From: Cryobacterium aureum | GTDB taxonomy: Bacteria > Actinomycetota > Actinomycetes > Actinomycetales > Microbacteriaceae | Direction: 5' to 3' | Assembly: GCF_002954245.1 (NCBI RefSeq) | Contig: NZ_PPTG01000029.1 | Span: forward strand, 1 to 64,000 | Length of the DNA: 64,000 nucleotides | Shown here: one piece after another, positions 18,101 to 26,867 of the stretch | Layout: each line of letters opens with the position of its first letter | How positions within the stretch are numbered: position 1 is the first letter of the stretch | Made by a program: the position numbers and the translations under genes | Notes under the pieces: generated by a model | Told to the model about the DNA's origin: nothing | The model's database searches: none | Seen by the model: the letters and a program-made list of their open reading frames with translations, nothing else

Positions 18101-19408
18101 TTAGTCCACGTACGCCGCGGCGGCGGCGTCCTCGAGGGCCTGCTGGGTGCCGGCAACGTCGCTCGGGTCCTGCAGAAATTGGATCATGATCTGCCAGAAG
18201 CCTTGGCCGGGAGTGCCACCGAATGCACTCGGGGTGAGGTCCGACATGTCGAAGCGGAACGTCTCAGCGCCGGTGAGGGCTTCGGCGATCTGCCGGCTGG
18301 TCTCGTCGGGGTAGAGGGCGGTGTCGACGTTGTTGTTCGGCGAGGTGAGGCCGCCCTTTGGAACCCAGACCTCGGCCGCTTCAGGCGAGGCGAGGAACTG
18401 CATGAGAGCGTCGGTTGCGGCGTCATCGGTGAAGGAGACGGCTACGTCGCCGCCGCCGACGACGGCGGGTGCCGAGCCGTTCACCGAGGGGAAGTCGAAG
18501 AACAGGGCGTTCTCGCCGACGACCGAGTTGCCGTCATCGGTGATGTTACCGGCCACGAAGTCGCCCTCATAGATGGTGGCGGCCTGCGGGTCGGCACCGA
18601 AGACCTCGGTCACCGACTCCGGGAAGGTACGCTGCGCGGCACCGGACTGCACGAGTGCGTCATTGCCCCACAGAGTCGCGAGGGCGTCCAGCGCCACTGT
18701 GACGGAAGGGTCGGTCCAGGGAATTTCGTGGTTGGTGAGCTGGTCGTACATCTCGCCGCCTGCGGTCTGCAGGTAGACGTTCTCGAACCAGTCGGTCAAC
18801 GGCCAGCCGACATCTGCTCCTATGGAGATTCCGGCATAGCCGGAGTCGGCCACGAGCTGCAGCTGAACCAGAAAGTCGTCCCAGTCTGCGGGAGCTACCG
18901 CTCCGGCGGCGTCATAGAGATCCACGTTGTACCACATGGTCGATTTGTTCGAGGCTTTGAACCAGACGCCGTATTGGGTGCCATCGCTCGAGCCGAGGTC
19001 GACCCAGCTCTGGGAGTAGTTCTCGGCCACGGCCGCGCTGGCCGCGTCGGACAGTGGCTGCAGGTTGCCATCGGAGGCGAGCTGGTTCATAAGGGCAGGC
19101 TGCGCGAGCATGGCGACGTTGGGCGGGCTGCCACCCTCGATCTGGGTGCCGAGCGTGGTCGCGGCATTGTCGCCGAAGCTGGTGTAGTTCACCGTGGCAC
19201 CGGACTGTTCTTCGAACGCGGCCAGAACGGCCTCGAAATTGGCCTGCTCGGCCCCTGACCAGGCTGCGGAAACTTCGAGGGTGTCGCCGGCGAATTCACC
19301 GGAACCGGCAGCATCCGTTGTACCTTGCGAGCACCCGGCCAACGTGAGAGCCAGGATGCCCGCTCCGGCCAGCGGGGTGAACAGTCTGTGGTGCGTGATG
19401 GAGCGCAT
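18101..19408 (-). CDS. Sugar-binding lipoprotein of ABC importer, system 2
   Basis: 435 residues with lipobox ILALTLAGCSQG (lipidated Cys about 26) and an extracellular binding-protein fold. It is a diverged paralogue of the binding protein at 13054: both have a W-P-x-T-D-W motif in mid-domain and a C-terminal FRFD-S/D-L segment. ATG 19408 with AGAGGACC upstream is chosen over a more distal start. It leads the second importer operon. A palindrome at 19454-19465 could be its operator, but it lacks the GGAACCGGTTCC core, so control may differ from system 1. Confidence 0.9.
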   Translation of the reverse strand: MRSITHHRLFTPLAGAGILALTLAGCSQGTTDAAGSGEFAGDTLEVSAAWSGAEQANFEAVLAAFEEQSGATVNYTSFGDNAATTLGTQIEGGSPPNVAMLAQPALMNQLASDGNLQPLSDAASAAVAENYSQSWVDLGSSDGTQYGVWFKASNKSTMWYNVDLYDAAGAVAPADWDDFLVQLQLVADSGYAGISIGADVGWPLTDWFENVYLQTAGGEMYDQLTNHEIPWTDPSVTVALDALATLWGNDALVQSGAAQRTFPESVTEVFGADPQAATIYEGDFVAGNITDDGNSVVGENALFFDFPSVNGSAPAVVGGGDVAVSFTDDAATDALMQFLASPEAAEVWVPKGGLTSPNNNVDTALYPDETSRQIAEALTGAETFRFDMSDLTPSAFGGTPGQGFWQIMIQFLQDPSDVAGTQQALEDAAAAAYVD

Positions 19409-19453
19409 TGCTGGTCCTCTTCGTCGAGTTGGAGAAGCACTCCCGTCATGCGG

Positions 19454-19465
19454 CCGGTTAACTGG
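19454..19465. promoter_or_regulatory. Operator-like palindrome before importer 2
   Basis: CCGGTTAACTGG, palindromic except for one base pair, 46 bp upstream of the second binding-protein gene. It resembles a LacI-type half-site pair around TTAA rather than the CCGG-centred operators at 14486 and 14626. Weak evidence on its own. Confidence 0.35.
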
Positions 19466-19594
19466 TCTGGGCCAGCACTTCCTCTCCCAACCTATGGTCC
19501 ACGGCAACTCACACCAAATTCACGATTTATATTCAGGTTCAGTCAATCCCCAGATCGGGGCTGTCTTCAGCGGATGCGAGCTGGCCGGGCATGA

Positions 19595-19634
19595 CAAAAG
19601 GGGCGCCGTCTCCTTGCGGAAACGACGCCCCTTG
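19595..19634 (-). terminator. Terminator of rplJ-rplL
   Basis: On the minus strand CAAGGGGCGTCGT pairs across a loop with ACGGCGCCCCTTTTG (one bulge) and ends in a T run. It starts 64 bp after the rplL stop, between rplL and the importer operon promoter region. Confidence 0.75.
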
Positions 19635-19697
19635 CGCGTTCAGTCGACTTGAATGCCGACTGGCTACGCCTCAATCAGATCCCCTTGCGGGGAGTGA

Positions 19698-20081
19698 CTA
19701 CTTGAGGGTAACGGTGGCGCCGGCCTCTTCGAGGGAAGCCTTGGCCTTCTCGGCAGCGTCCTTGGCAACGCCCTCGAGGACGGCCTTCGGCGCGCCATCG
19801 ACAACGGCCTTGGCCTCGCCGAGGCCCAGGCTGGTGAGCTCGCGCACAACCTTGATGACCTGGATCTTCTTGTCGCCGACGGCGTCAAGGATGACGTCGA
19901 ACGCGGTCTGCTCTTCGACCTCTTCAGCGGCAGCGGCAGGGCCAGCGGCTCCGGCAGCGGCGACGGGAGCGGCTGCGGTGACCTCGAAGGTCTCCTCGAA
20001 CGCCTTGACGAACTCGGAGAGCTCGATGAGGGTCAGGCCCTTGAACTGCTCAAGCAGGTCTTCAGTGGAAAGCTTTGCCAT
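19698..20081 (-). CDS. rplL: 50S ribosomal protein L7/L12
   Basis: 127 residues, normal for L7/L12. An N-terminal dimerisation helix (1-30) is followed by an Ala/Gly/Pro-rich hinge (about 35-55) and the C-terminal factor-binding domain with [20 protein letters not shown]. It forms the ribosomal stalk with L10 and recruits translation GTPases. It follows rplJ by 53 bp. Confidence 0.98.
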   Translation of the reverse strand: MAKLSTEDLLEQFKGLTLIELSEFVKAFEETFEVTAAAPVAAAGAAGPAAAAEEVEEQTAFDVILDAVGDKKIQVIKVVRELTSLGLGEAKAVVDGAPKAVLEGVAKDAAEKAKASLEEAGATVTLK

Positions 20082-20134
20082 GATGTACTCCTAATAGTTT
20101 CTTAAAAATTCGTGAACCGTGAACAGGCAGGTGC

Positions 20135-20650
20135 CTAGTTCGCGGACTCCTGCTTCTCACGCAGCGCGTCGATGGTGCGAACAGCCTTCGACAGCGGTGC
20201 CTGGAAGAGATAAGCGGCTCCGAACAGCGATGCCTTGAAGGCGCCGGCCAGCTTGGCCAGCAGCACCTCGCGGGACTCGAGGTCGGCAAGCTTGCCAACC
20301 TCGGCTGCGGTGAGCGGGTTACCGTCAAAGTAACCGCCCTTTACCACCAGGAGAGGGTTTGCCTTGGTAAAGGCACGCAGGGTCTTCGCGACGGCGACGG
20401 GGTCTCCGTGTACGAAGGCGATAGCGGACGGACCGACAAGTTCCTCGTCGAACGAGGTGATGCCGGCCTTGTTGGCCGCGATCTTGGTGAGCGTGTTCTT
20501 TACCACGGCGTACGTGGCGTCCTCACTGATGGACGTACGCAGGCTTTTCAGCTGCGCAACAGTGAGACCGCGGTACTCGGTGAGCAGAACGGCGGTCGAG
20601 CTCTGGAATTTCTCCGTAAGCTCGGCGACCGTTGCTTCCTTGTTCGCCAT
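20135..20650 (-). CDS. rplJ: 50S ribosomal protein L10
   Basis: 171 residues from ATG 20650, chosen over a start four codons upstream because GAGGAGCACC sits correctly before it and the family begins [12 protein letters not shown]10 anchors L7/L12 dimers through its C-terminal helix and binds 23S rRNA through the N-terminal domain ([15 protein letters not shown]). It also represses its own operon by binding the leader upstream (20651-20852). Confidence 0.97.
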   Translation of the reverse strand: MANKEATVAELTEKFQSSTAVLLTEYRGLTVAQLKSLRTSISEDATYAVVKNTLTKIAANKAGITSFDEELVGPSAIAFVHGDPVAVAKTLRAFTKANPLLVVKGGYFDGNPLTAAEVGKLADLESREVLLAKLAGAFKASLFGAAYLFQAPLSKAVRTIDALREKQESAN

Positions 20651-20852
20651 GGTGCTCCTCATTAATAATCATGTGCCGGGTAGCCCGGGGCGCAGACATG
20701 AAAAAAGCTCCAGCGCAGGGCGCCGGAGCTTGGGGAACAATCTGAAAGACTGTAACTGAACTTCGAACACCTGCGCGGGCCGTTCACGTGAATGAACCTT
20801 CGACTGCGCAAACGTCTTTCGACATAGCGCAGCAACCGGCGGTCTGTGGCTA
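20651..20852 (-). ncRNA. Ribosomal protein L10 leader (cis-regulatory RNA)
   Basis: The roughly 200-nt untranslated leader of rplJ. On the minus strand it contains an AGACCGCCGG element near its 5' part and a strong hairpin AGCTCCGGCG...TGGAGCTTTTTT at 20731-20701, an intrinsic-terminator shape 50 nt before the start codon. This position and these elements match the L10-leader family, in which free L10 (or L10-L7/L12) lowers expression. It fills most of the 317-bp gap before the divergent exporter. Confidence 0.7.
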
Positions 20853-20858
20853 GGGTTC

Positions 20859-20887
20859 AGCATAAGCGAACGTTCAGCACCGTGCAA
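20859..20887 (-). promoter_or_regulatory. Predicted rplJ-rplL promoter
   Basis: On the minus strand TTGCAC (20887-20882), 17 bp, TATGCT (20864-20859). The start point would be near 20852, at the head of the L10 leader. Confidence 0.65.
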
Positions 20888-20908
20888 ATCGAAGCGGATG
20901 ATAACTGG

Positions 20909-20951
20909 TTGACAAGGGTCTACTAGTTACGTATGGTTGACGCTTGTTAAC
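20909..20951 (+). promoter_or_regulatory. Predicted MFS-marR promoter with MarR-like operators
   Basis: TTGACA (20909-20914), 17 bp, TATGGT (20932-20937). GGTTGAC is repeated at 20907-20913 and 20935-20941, and the second copy belongs to the near-palindrome GTTGAC-GCTT-GTTAAC (20936-20951). These overlap or abut the promoter, as expected for autorepression by the MarR protein encoded downstream. Confidence 0.6.
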
Positions 20952-20967
20952 TAATCGCAGGAGTTTC

Positions 20968-22668
20968 ATGAGTCGCGCTTCACGCCGCAGCACAGCATCC
21001 GTTCGCCACGCTCCTAATGCCGACGGGTCGATGACCCACCGGCAGGTTTTGGAGTCCCTCTCCGGCCTGCTGCTGGGCATGTTCGTGTCGATTCTGGCCG
21101 GCACGGTCGTCGCCACCTCCCTGCCCCTGATCATCTCCGACCTTGAGGGCGACCAATCGGCCTACACCTGGGTGGTCACAGCCACCCTGCTGGCGACCAC
21201 GGTCTCGACGCCCATCTGGGGCAAGTTTGCCGACCTGTTCAATCGCAAGCTGCTCATTCAGCTCGCCCTGGTGGTCTTCGTGCTCGGCTCGGCCCTGGCC
21301 GGATTCGCTCAGAACACCGACACGCTCATCGTGTTCCGCATCATGCAGGGACTCGGCGGCGGCGGTCTTGCCGCCCTCAGCCAGATCATCATGGCCGACA
21401 TCATCAGCCCCCGCGAGCGCGGCCGGTACGCCGGCCTGTTCGGCGCGGTCATGGCCCTCGGCACCATCGGCGGGCCGCTGCTCGGCGGCGTCGTAACGGA
21501 TGCCTTCGGCTGGCGCTGGAACTTCTTCATCGCGCTACCCGTCGCCGTCGTCGCCATCATCCTGCTGCAGGTGACCCTGCACCTGCCCGAACGGGTTAAG
21601 CGTGTGGTCAGCATCGACTACCTGGGCATCGTGCTGATCAGCGCCGGCGTGTCACTCCTGTTGATCTGGGTCACCCTGGCCGGCAACTCGTTCGACTGGG
21701 CATCGCTGCCTTCATTTGCCATGGTGCTCGGCTCGGCTATTTTGCTGATCGCGGCCGTGATCGTGGAGTTCAAGGCGAAGGAACCGATCATTCCGCTCGA
21801 TCTGTTCAAGAACCGCACCGTCACCCTGGCCGTTATCGCCAGCCTTTCGGTGGGCGTGGCCATGTTTGGTACGTCTGTCTTTCTCAGCCAGTACATGCAA
21901 CTTGCTCGCGGTGCCACGCCGACCGAGTCTGGCCTGCTCACCATCCCGATGATGGGTGGGCTGCTGATCTCCTCCACCTTCTTCGGTAACCTGATCAGCC
22001 GCACCGGCAAGTGGAAAGCCATCATGGTCTCCGGAAGCGTGCTGGTCCTGGCCGGGTCGCTGCTGCTCGGGTCGCTGCGCTACGACACGAGCCTCGTCTT
22101 CGTGGGCGTGTTCATGTTCATCCTCGGCGCCGGCGTTGGCATGATCATGCAAAACCTCGTGCTCGTCGTGCAGAACACCGTAGAAGTCACGCACCTCGGC
22201 GTGGCCACCAGTACCGTTACCTTCTTTCGCAGCCTCGGCGGCACCGTGGGTGTTGCGGTGATGGGCTCCGTGCTCGGCACCGTGGTGGCGCAGTACATCC
22301 GTGATGGTACCGGCGCTCTCAGCCCGGCCAATCAGGCTGTCGCCGCAGAGACCCTCGGCGACGGCACCATTCCACAGGTGTCGCTGCTACCGGCGGCCCT
22401 CCGCGTGGTCGTCGAGTCGGCCTACGGAATCGGAGTGGGCAACGTGTTCCTGCTTATGGTTCCGCTGGCCGTGATCACCCTCGTGACGATTGCTCTGCTG
22501 CCCAACATTCCACTGGGTACCATGACCGGCATCGATCGGGAGCGGTTTGCCGCTGCTGGCGAGGCCGCTTCACCGGCGACCGGCCGGATCCTGGTCGACG
22601 TGAGTACGGCATCCGTTGCCCTGCCACCGTCAGAGCCCGAATTGGATGAAGGTAAAATTCGATCATGA
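20968..22668 (+). CDS. MFS drug exporter, DHA2 (EmrB/QacA) family
   Basis: 566 residues with about 14 predicted transmembrane helices. Motif A-like GKFADLFNRKLL follows helix 2, and the antiporter motif C is GTIGGPLLGGVVTD. It should export drugs or toxic organics by proton antiport. ATG 20968 is preferred over 20944 because GCAGGAG lies five bases upstream. It overlaps the MarR gene by 4 bp (ATGA), a standard exporter/sensor operon. Confidence 0.92.
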   Translation: MSRASRRSTASVRHAPNADGSMTHRQVLESLSGLLLGMFVSILAGTVVATSLPLIISDLEGDQSAYTWVVTATLLATTVSTPIWGKFADLFNRKLLIQLALVVFVLGSALAGFAQNTDTLIVFRIMQGLGGGGLAALSQIIMADIISPRERGRYAGLFGAVMALGTIGGPLLGGVVTDAFGWRWNFFIALPVAVVAIILLQVTLHLPERVKRVVSIDYLGIVLISAGVSLLLIWVTLAGNSFDWASLPSFAMVLGSAILLIAAVIVEFKAKEPIIPLDLFKNRTVTLAVIASLSVGVAMFGTSVFLSQYMQLARGATPTESGLLTIPMMGGLLISSTFFGNLISRTGKWKAIMVSGSVLVLAGSLLLGSLRYDTSLVFVGVFMFILGAGVGMIMQNLVLVVQNTVEVTHLGVATSTVTFFRSLGGTVGVAVMGSVLGTVVAQYIRDGTGALSPANQAVAAETLGDGTIPQVSLLPAALRVVVESAYGIGVGNVFLLMVPLAVITLVTIALLPNIPLGTMTGIDRERFAAAGEAASPATGRILVDVSTASVALPPSEPELDEGKIRS

Positions 22669-23105
22669 CCATAATCACCACGGATGCTGCCGTGGCGGCC
22701 GTCGAGGAGCAGATGACGGTGCTGGCGGGGAACATCCGCGCGAGCATGCGCGATGCTGCCCTGTTCATCGACCCGACCCTGCAACCGTTCGGGCTCAAGC
22801 TCATGCGCACGCTCGAGCGTTGCGGGCCGACCCCCGCAGGCGCCTTGGCCGAGAATCTGGTGGTCGACAAGAGCATCATCAGCCGTCAGGCCCGGGCCCT
22901 GCACGAACTCGGCCTGATCACGACGCAGACCGATGACGCCGACGGACGGGTGAAGCACTTCGCTCTCACGCCCCTGGCCGTGCAGAAGCTGGCCGCGGCG
23001 CGCGCCAATAAGTCCACGCGTGTACTCAGCCGGCTGCAGAACTGGCCCGCCGAGGACCTCACCCGGTTCGCCGAGCTGCTCGCCCGGCTGAACACTCCCG
23101 ACTAA
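22665..23105 (+). CDS. MarR family transcriptional regulator
   Basis: 146 residues with a winged helix (about 50-110): TPAGALAENLVVDKSIISRQARALHELGLI is the helix-turn-helix and TDDADGRVKHFALT the wing. It likely represses the MFS exporter and itself through the GTTGAC/GTTAAC elements at 20907-20951 until a ligand binds. It is translationally coupled to the exporter. Confidence 0.9.
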   Translation: MTIITTDAAVAAVEEQMTVLAGNIRASMRDAALFIDPTLQPFGLKLMRTLERCGPTPAGALAENLVVDKSIISRQARALHELGLITTQTDDADGRVKHFALTPLAVQKLAAARANKSTRVLSRLQNWPAEDLTRFAELLARLNTPD

Positions 23106-23136
23106 CCCTCGTCGGACCCGCTCCTGCCCTCTTGAT

Positions 23137-23233
23137 GGGGCTAATTCAGGAGATCCGTCGTCCTCCGGCCTCGAAACTCGCCAGATCGCACGGCGGCCGG
23201 ACGCCCCGCTGCCGGATGCCCTGAATTAGCCCC
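23137..23233. repeat. Perfect 14-bp inverted repeat between convergent genes
   Basis: GGGGCTAATTCAGG (23137-23150) and its exact complement (23220-23233) enclose 69 nt that include smaller GC-rich stems. It fills the gap between marR (plus) and the histidine kinase gene (minus). A shared terminator is possible, but the long loop and absent T-tract are unusual; a small mobile repeat or structured RNA is the alternative. Confidence 0.6.
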
Positions 23234-23253
23234 GGTTCACCTTGACCAGCGGG

Positions 23254-24780
23254 TCAGGCCAACGGCAGCGAGACCCGGAAGGCCGTGTGGCCCGGTCGGC
23301 TCTCGACAGTGACCTCGCCGCGGTGCGCGGCGACGACCGCGGCCACGATGGCCAGACCGAGGCCGGTGCTACCGGTACTCGGCGCGCCCGTGGTGTTGGC
23401 GGCGCGAAAGCGTGAGCTGTCGCCGCGGGCAAAACGCTCGAACAGGGTGGCCGTGAGTTCCTCGGGGACGCCGGGACCGTCATCCGTCACCGTTATCACC
23501 GCCCGTTCATCGTGCTCGGCGAGCGCGACCAGAACCGTGGTGCCAGCATCCGTGTGCACCCGCGCGTTGGCGAGCAGATTGGTGATCACCTGGCGCAAGC
23601 GCGGCTCGTCACCGATCGCCTCAAGGGGTTCCTCGGGCAGGTCGAGGTTCCAGACGTGATCGCGGCCGGCGGCGTGTGCGTCGCTGACGGCGTCGACGAG
23701 CAGCATCGTGAGGTCGACCGGTTCCATTTCGAGTTCGCGGCCCTCGTCGAGACGGGCAAGCAACAGCAGGTCTTCGACCAGACCGGTCATGCGTACCGAC
23801 TCACTTTCGATGCGGCCGAGCGCGTGTATTGCGTCGGGCGGCAGCTGCTGGCCGCTGCGCCGGGTGAGTTCCGAATAGCCACGGATGGATGCCAGCGGGG
23901 TGCGCAGTTCGTGGCTCGCATCGGCGACGAACTGGCGCACCTTGCGTTCACTCGCCTGCCGCGCCTCCAGGGCGAGGTCGACGTGGTCGAGCATGCGGTT
24001 GAGCGCCGCACCGACCCGGCCCACCTCGGTGCGCGGGTCGGTATCACCGGCCGGAACCCGATCGTCGAGCGAGACTTCGCCCTGGTCGAGGGGAAGTTGC
24101 GCGACCCGGGTCGCGGTCGCGGTCACGCGTTGCAGCGGGCGCAGGGCGAGGCGAACTACCCAGGCCGCGATGATGGCGACGACGATGAGTCCGGCGAGCG
24201 AGACGAACGTGATGATCAGGGCCAACTGGGCTGCCGTGGTATCGACGCTCGACAAGGGCAGACCGATCAGGTACAGGGTGCCGCTGCGAGACGTTTCGGC
24301 CTGCACGCGGTACTCGCCGAGGTCACCGCCAAGGTTCACCGTGACCGCGGCGGACTGGTTGACGTGGTCGGCGAGCTGCTGCACCTGTTGGGCGGAGAGT
24401 TCTTCGATCGCGCCGCTCTGGTCGTCGGTGTAGCCGGTCGTGATACTCGATCCGTCATAGACCAGGGCGAGCAGCCCGGGCGGTTGGGCCGGACCACTGA
24501 GAATACTGTTGGCGGTGGGGGTGCCGAAATAAGTGCTGCCGGGGGTATCGCCGAGGCGGTCCCCGTCGTTGTCTCCGCCGCCGAGCACGGCGCCGGAGCG
24601 GTCGGCGGCCGAGGCGAGTTGAACGTCGAGGCGATCGAGCAGCGAGGCGCGCAGGATGACCACACTCACCACCCCGATGGTGATGCTCACGAGCGCGAGC
24701 AGCCCGACGACGGTGAGCACGAGGCGTCGCTGCAGGGTCCAGGGTGAGCGGGGTCGACTGCGTCGCATCCGTTTGGCCAT
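23254..24780 (-). CDS. Sensor histidine kinase (OmpR-partner type)
   Basis: 508 residues. N-terminal helix about 19-41, extracellular sensor loop about 42-185, second helix about 186-210, HAMP, then HisKA with phospho-His in ADASHELRTPLASIRGY, and HATPase with N-box, DDGPGVP and GLGLAIV. The architecture matches TcrY/MtrB-like actinobacterial kinases. Its start overlaps the response-regulator stop by one base (ATGA), so it pairs with 24780-25526. The signal sensed is unknown. Confidence 0.93.
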   Translation of the reverse strand: MAKRMRRSRPRSPWTLQRRLVLTVVGLLALVSITIGVVSVVILRASLLDRLDVQLASAADRSGAVLGGGDNDGDRLGDTPGSTYFGTPTANSILSGPAQPPGLLALVYDGSSITTGYTDDQSGAIEELSAQQVQQLADHVNQSAAVTVNLGGDLGEYRVQAETSRSGTLYLIGLPLSSVDTTAAQLALIITFVSLAGLIVVAIIAAWVVRLALRPLQRVTATATRVAQLPLDQGEVSLDDRVPAGDTDPRTEVGRVGAALNRMLDHVDLALEARQASERKVRQFVADASHELRTPLASIRGYSELTRRSGQQLPPDAIHALGRIESESVRMTGLVEDLLLLARLDEGRELEMEPVDLTMLLVDAVSDAHAAGRDHVWNLDLPEEPLEAIGDEPRLRQVITNLLANARVHTDAGTTVLVALAEHDERAVITVTDDGPGVPEELTATLFERFARGDSSRFRAANTTGAPSTGSTGLGLAIVAAVVAAHRGEVTVESRPGHTAFRVSLPLA

Positions 24781-25526
24781 CAGGCAGTTTTCAGCATGTA
24801 GCCGGCGCCGCGCACCGTGTGAATCATCGGCTCGCGGCCGGCATCGATCTTCTTGCGCAGGTAGGAAATGTAGATCTCGACGACGCTCGACTTGCCGCCG
24901 AAGTCGTAGCTCCAGACCCGGTCGAGAATCTGCGCCTTGCTCAGCACCCGACGCGGGTTGCGCATGAGAAAGCGCAGCAGTTCGAACTCGGTGGCGGTCA
25001 GTTCGATGGCCGTTCCGTCGCGGAAGACCTCGTAGCTGTCTTCGTCGAGGGTGAGATCTCCCACGGTGATGCGCGGGTCGGTCGAGTCGGCCACGGCGAG
25101 GGTAGAGCGACGAATGAGCCCGCGCAGTCGGGCGACGACCTCCTCGAGGCTGAACGGCTTGGTGACGTAGTCGTCGCCGCCGGCGGTGAGGCCGGCAATG
25201 CGATCATCGAGCGAGTCCTTGGCCGTGAGAAAGAGCACGGGCGTCTCGTAGCCGTCGGCGCGCACCCGCTGCAATACCTGCAGGCCGTCGATGTCGGGCA
25301 GCATGATGTCGAGCACGATGGCGTCGGGGCGGAATTCGCGGGCGATGGTGAGTGCCTGGCGGCCTTCGCCTGCGGTGCGCACCTCCCAGCCTTCGTAACG
25401 CAGGGCCATTGACAGCAGATCGGTGAGGGTAGGTTCGTCGTCAACGACCAGAACCCGGATAGCGCTGCCGTCGGCCTTGGTCAGGCGCGGGCCATGGCCG
25501 GTGTGGGTGCTCTCACGTGTGCTCAT
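24780..25526 (-). CDS. OmpR/PhoB family response regulator
   Basis: 248 residues. Receiver domain about 22-140 with the acidic pocket DDE, phospho-Asp D73 in IVLDIMLPD and the Lys in VTKPFS. The winged-helix output domain covers about 150-246 (ELTATEFELLRFLMRNPRRVLSKAQIL). It is transcribed ahead of, and coupled to, its kinase. Its targets are not evident. Confidence 0.95.
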   Translation of the reverse strand: MSTRESTHTGHGPRLTKADGSAIRVLVVDDEPTLTDLLSMALRYEGWEVRTAGEGRQALTIAREFRPDAIVLDIMLPDIDGLQVLQRVRADGYETPVLFLTAKDSLDDRIAGLTAGGDDYVTKPFSLEEVVARLRGLIRRSTLAVADSTDPRITVGDLTLDEDSYEVFRDGTAIELTATEFELLRFLMRNPRRVLSKAQILDRVWSYDFGGKSSVVEIYISYLRKKIDAGREPMIHTVRGAGYMLKTA

Positions 25527-25594
25527 TCTGAGGAGTATCCGGCAGTTGCCTATGAACGCCCTATGAGTGCGCCGTCAGATGCCTGTGGCCCTCC

Positions 25595-26716
25595 TTAGCC
25601 GATCAGGGCGGCCAGCAAGGCCGGCGCGGGCACGCGTGCCTCGCTGGCCGGAACGAAGAGTCGCTGGCAGCCGTCAAGCTCAACCTGGATCGGGGTGTCG
25701 AGCCGGGTTCCGGCCCGTTCGGGCCAGAGCACGGCAAATCGGGTGAGGTCGGCCGTACACGCGGGCACCTGCAGAGCGGATGCTGCGGCCGGAAGCAGCG
25801 CCGCGGCATCCGCTGGCAGGGTGGTTGCGCGCTCGAAGGTACCGGACCCGAGGGTCAGCACTGAACCGAGCATCTCGTCGTTGAACTCCATGCCCTCGAT
25901 GTCTTTCAGTTCACTGAGGTCGGGATCGGGCACCGGGTCAACCGTGTAGACGCAGACGCTGGCACCATCGATGCCGTCGTAGGAGGGAATCTCTGCCGGG
26001 GGCACGGGAATCGGCTGCAGGTCCTCGCCGACCTCACCGGAGTAGGTCTGCAGACCGGTCGTGCCGAACAGCAGCGACTGCTCGGGGGTGCCCGTGCTCA
26101 TGGCGCAGCCGGCATCGAGCGCCTCGAGCGGCACCTGCAGCACGAGCGGCAGCTTCGTCGTGTCGGTGCCGTGCAGGGTGTCGAGGGCGGCGTGCGCGGC
26201 TGGCTTGGTCTTGCCGCAGGCGGTGCGTGGCCAGGCGGCTCGCATCGCGTCACCGGCGGCGTTCTCGAGCCAGAGTTCGGGCACCAGTTCCATGTCGGCG
26301 GTGCAGGCCTGATTGAGCCCGGCCTGGTCGTTGGGTTCGGCGAGCGCCGACAGCAGCGGGCCGAAGTCGCCTTCCAGGGTCTCGACGGTCACGGCCGACC
26401 AGCGGCCCTGGTCGTTGTCGAGGCTGCCGAAGAGGGTACAGCGGAACGCTGCGACGGGTTCGAAGTCGGCGGGCACCATGCCTGGCTCCGGGGCGTCGGG
26501 GTGCGTGGCGGTCAGATCGGTCTGGGCGGGAACGCCTTCCGGATACACCATCCAGTCATTGCCGAGGTTGGGTGCCTGGCAGTCGACGCCGGCCACGAGC
26601 TGCGCCACCGGAGTGTCGGTAGCTGCGGGGTACCCGGGCAGGCCGGCGCATCCACTGAGCAGCAGGGCCAGCGTGGCCGCCCCGGCGAGCGCGAATCGAA
26701 CTGGGTTGTGCGCCAT
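25595..26716 (-). CDS. Hypothetical lipoprotein
   Basis: 373 residues. The signal peptide ends in lipobox LALLLSGCAGL (lipid Cys about 23), so the protein is anchored to the outer face of the membrane. The remainder is acidic, with about eight cysteines that could form disulfides and no motif I recognise. It sits 68 bp after the stop side of the two-component genes on the same strand and may be upstream of them in one transcript. Function unknown. Confidence 0.75.
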   Translation of the reverse strand: MAHNPVRFALAGAATLALLLSGCAGLPGYPAATDTPVAQLVAGVDCQAPNLGNDWMVYPEGVPAQTDLTATHPDAPEPGMVPADFEPVAAFRCTLFGSLDNDQGRWSAVTVETLEGDFGPLLSALAEPNDQAGLNQACTADMELVPELWLENAAGDAMRAAWPRTACGKTKPAAHAALDTLHGTDTTKLPLVLQVPLEALDAGCAMSTGTPEQSLLFGTTGLQTYSGEVGEDLQPIPVPPAEIPSYDGIDGASVCVYTVDPVPDPDLSELKDIEGMEFNDEMLGSVLTLGSGTFERATTLPADAAALLPAAASALQVPACTADLTRFAVLWPERAGTRLDTPIQVELDGCQRLFVPASEARVPAPALLAALIG

Positions 26717-26867
26717 CTGTTCCCCCGATTGGTTGCCGTCGTCTCAGGCTAGCGACCCCCAGATCTCGTCGCGATAACGATTCTCACGGCAAGCGGATGC
26801 GTGACTTCGGCTCTCAGTGCCCGTGGCGGTGGCGCGCCGACCGTGCGCGCGGGCACACAATAGAGGA

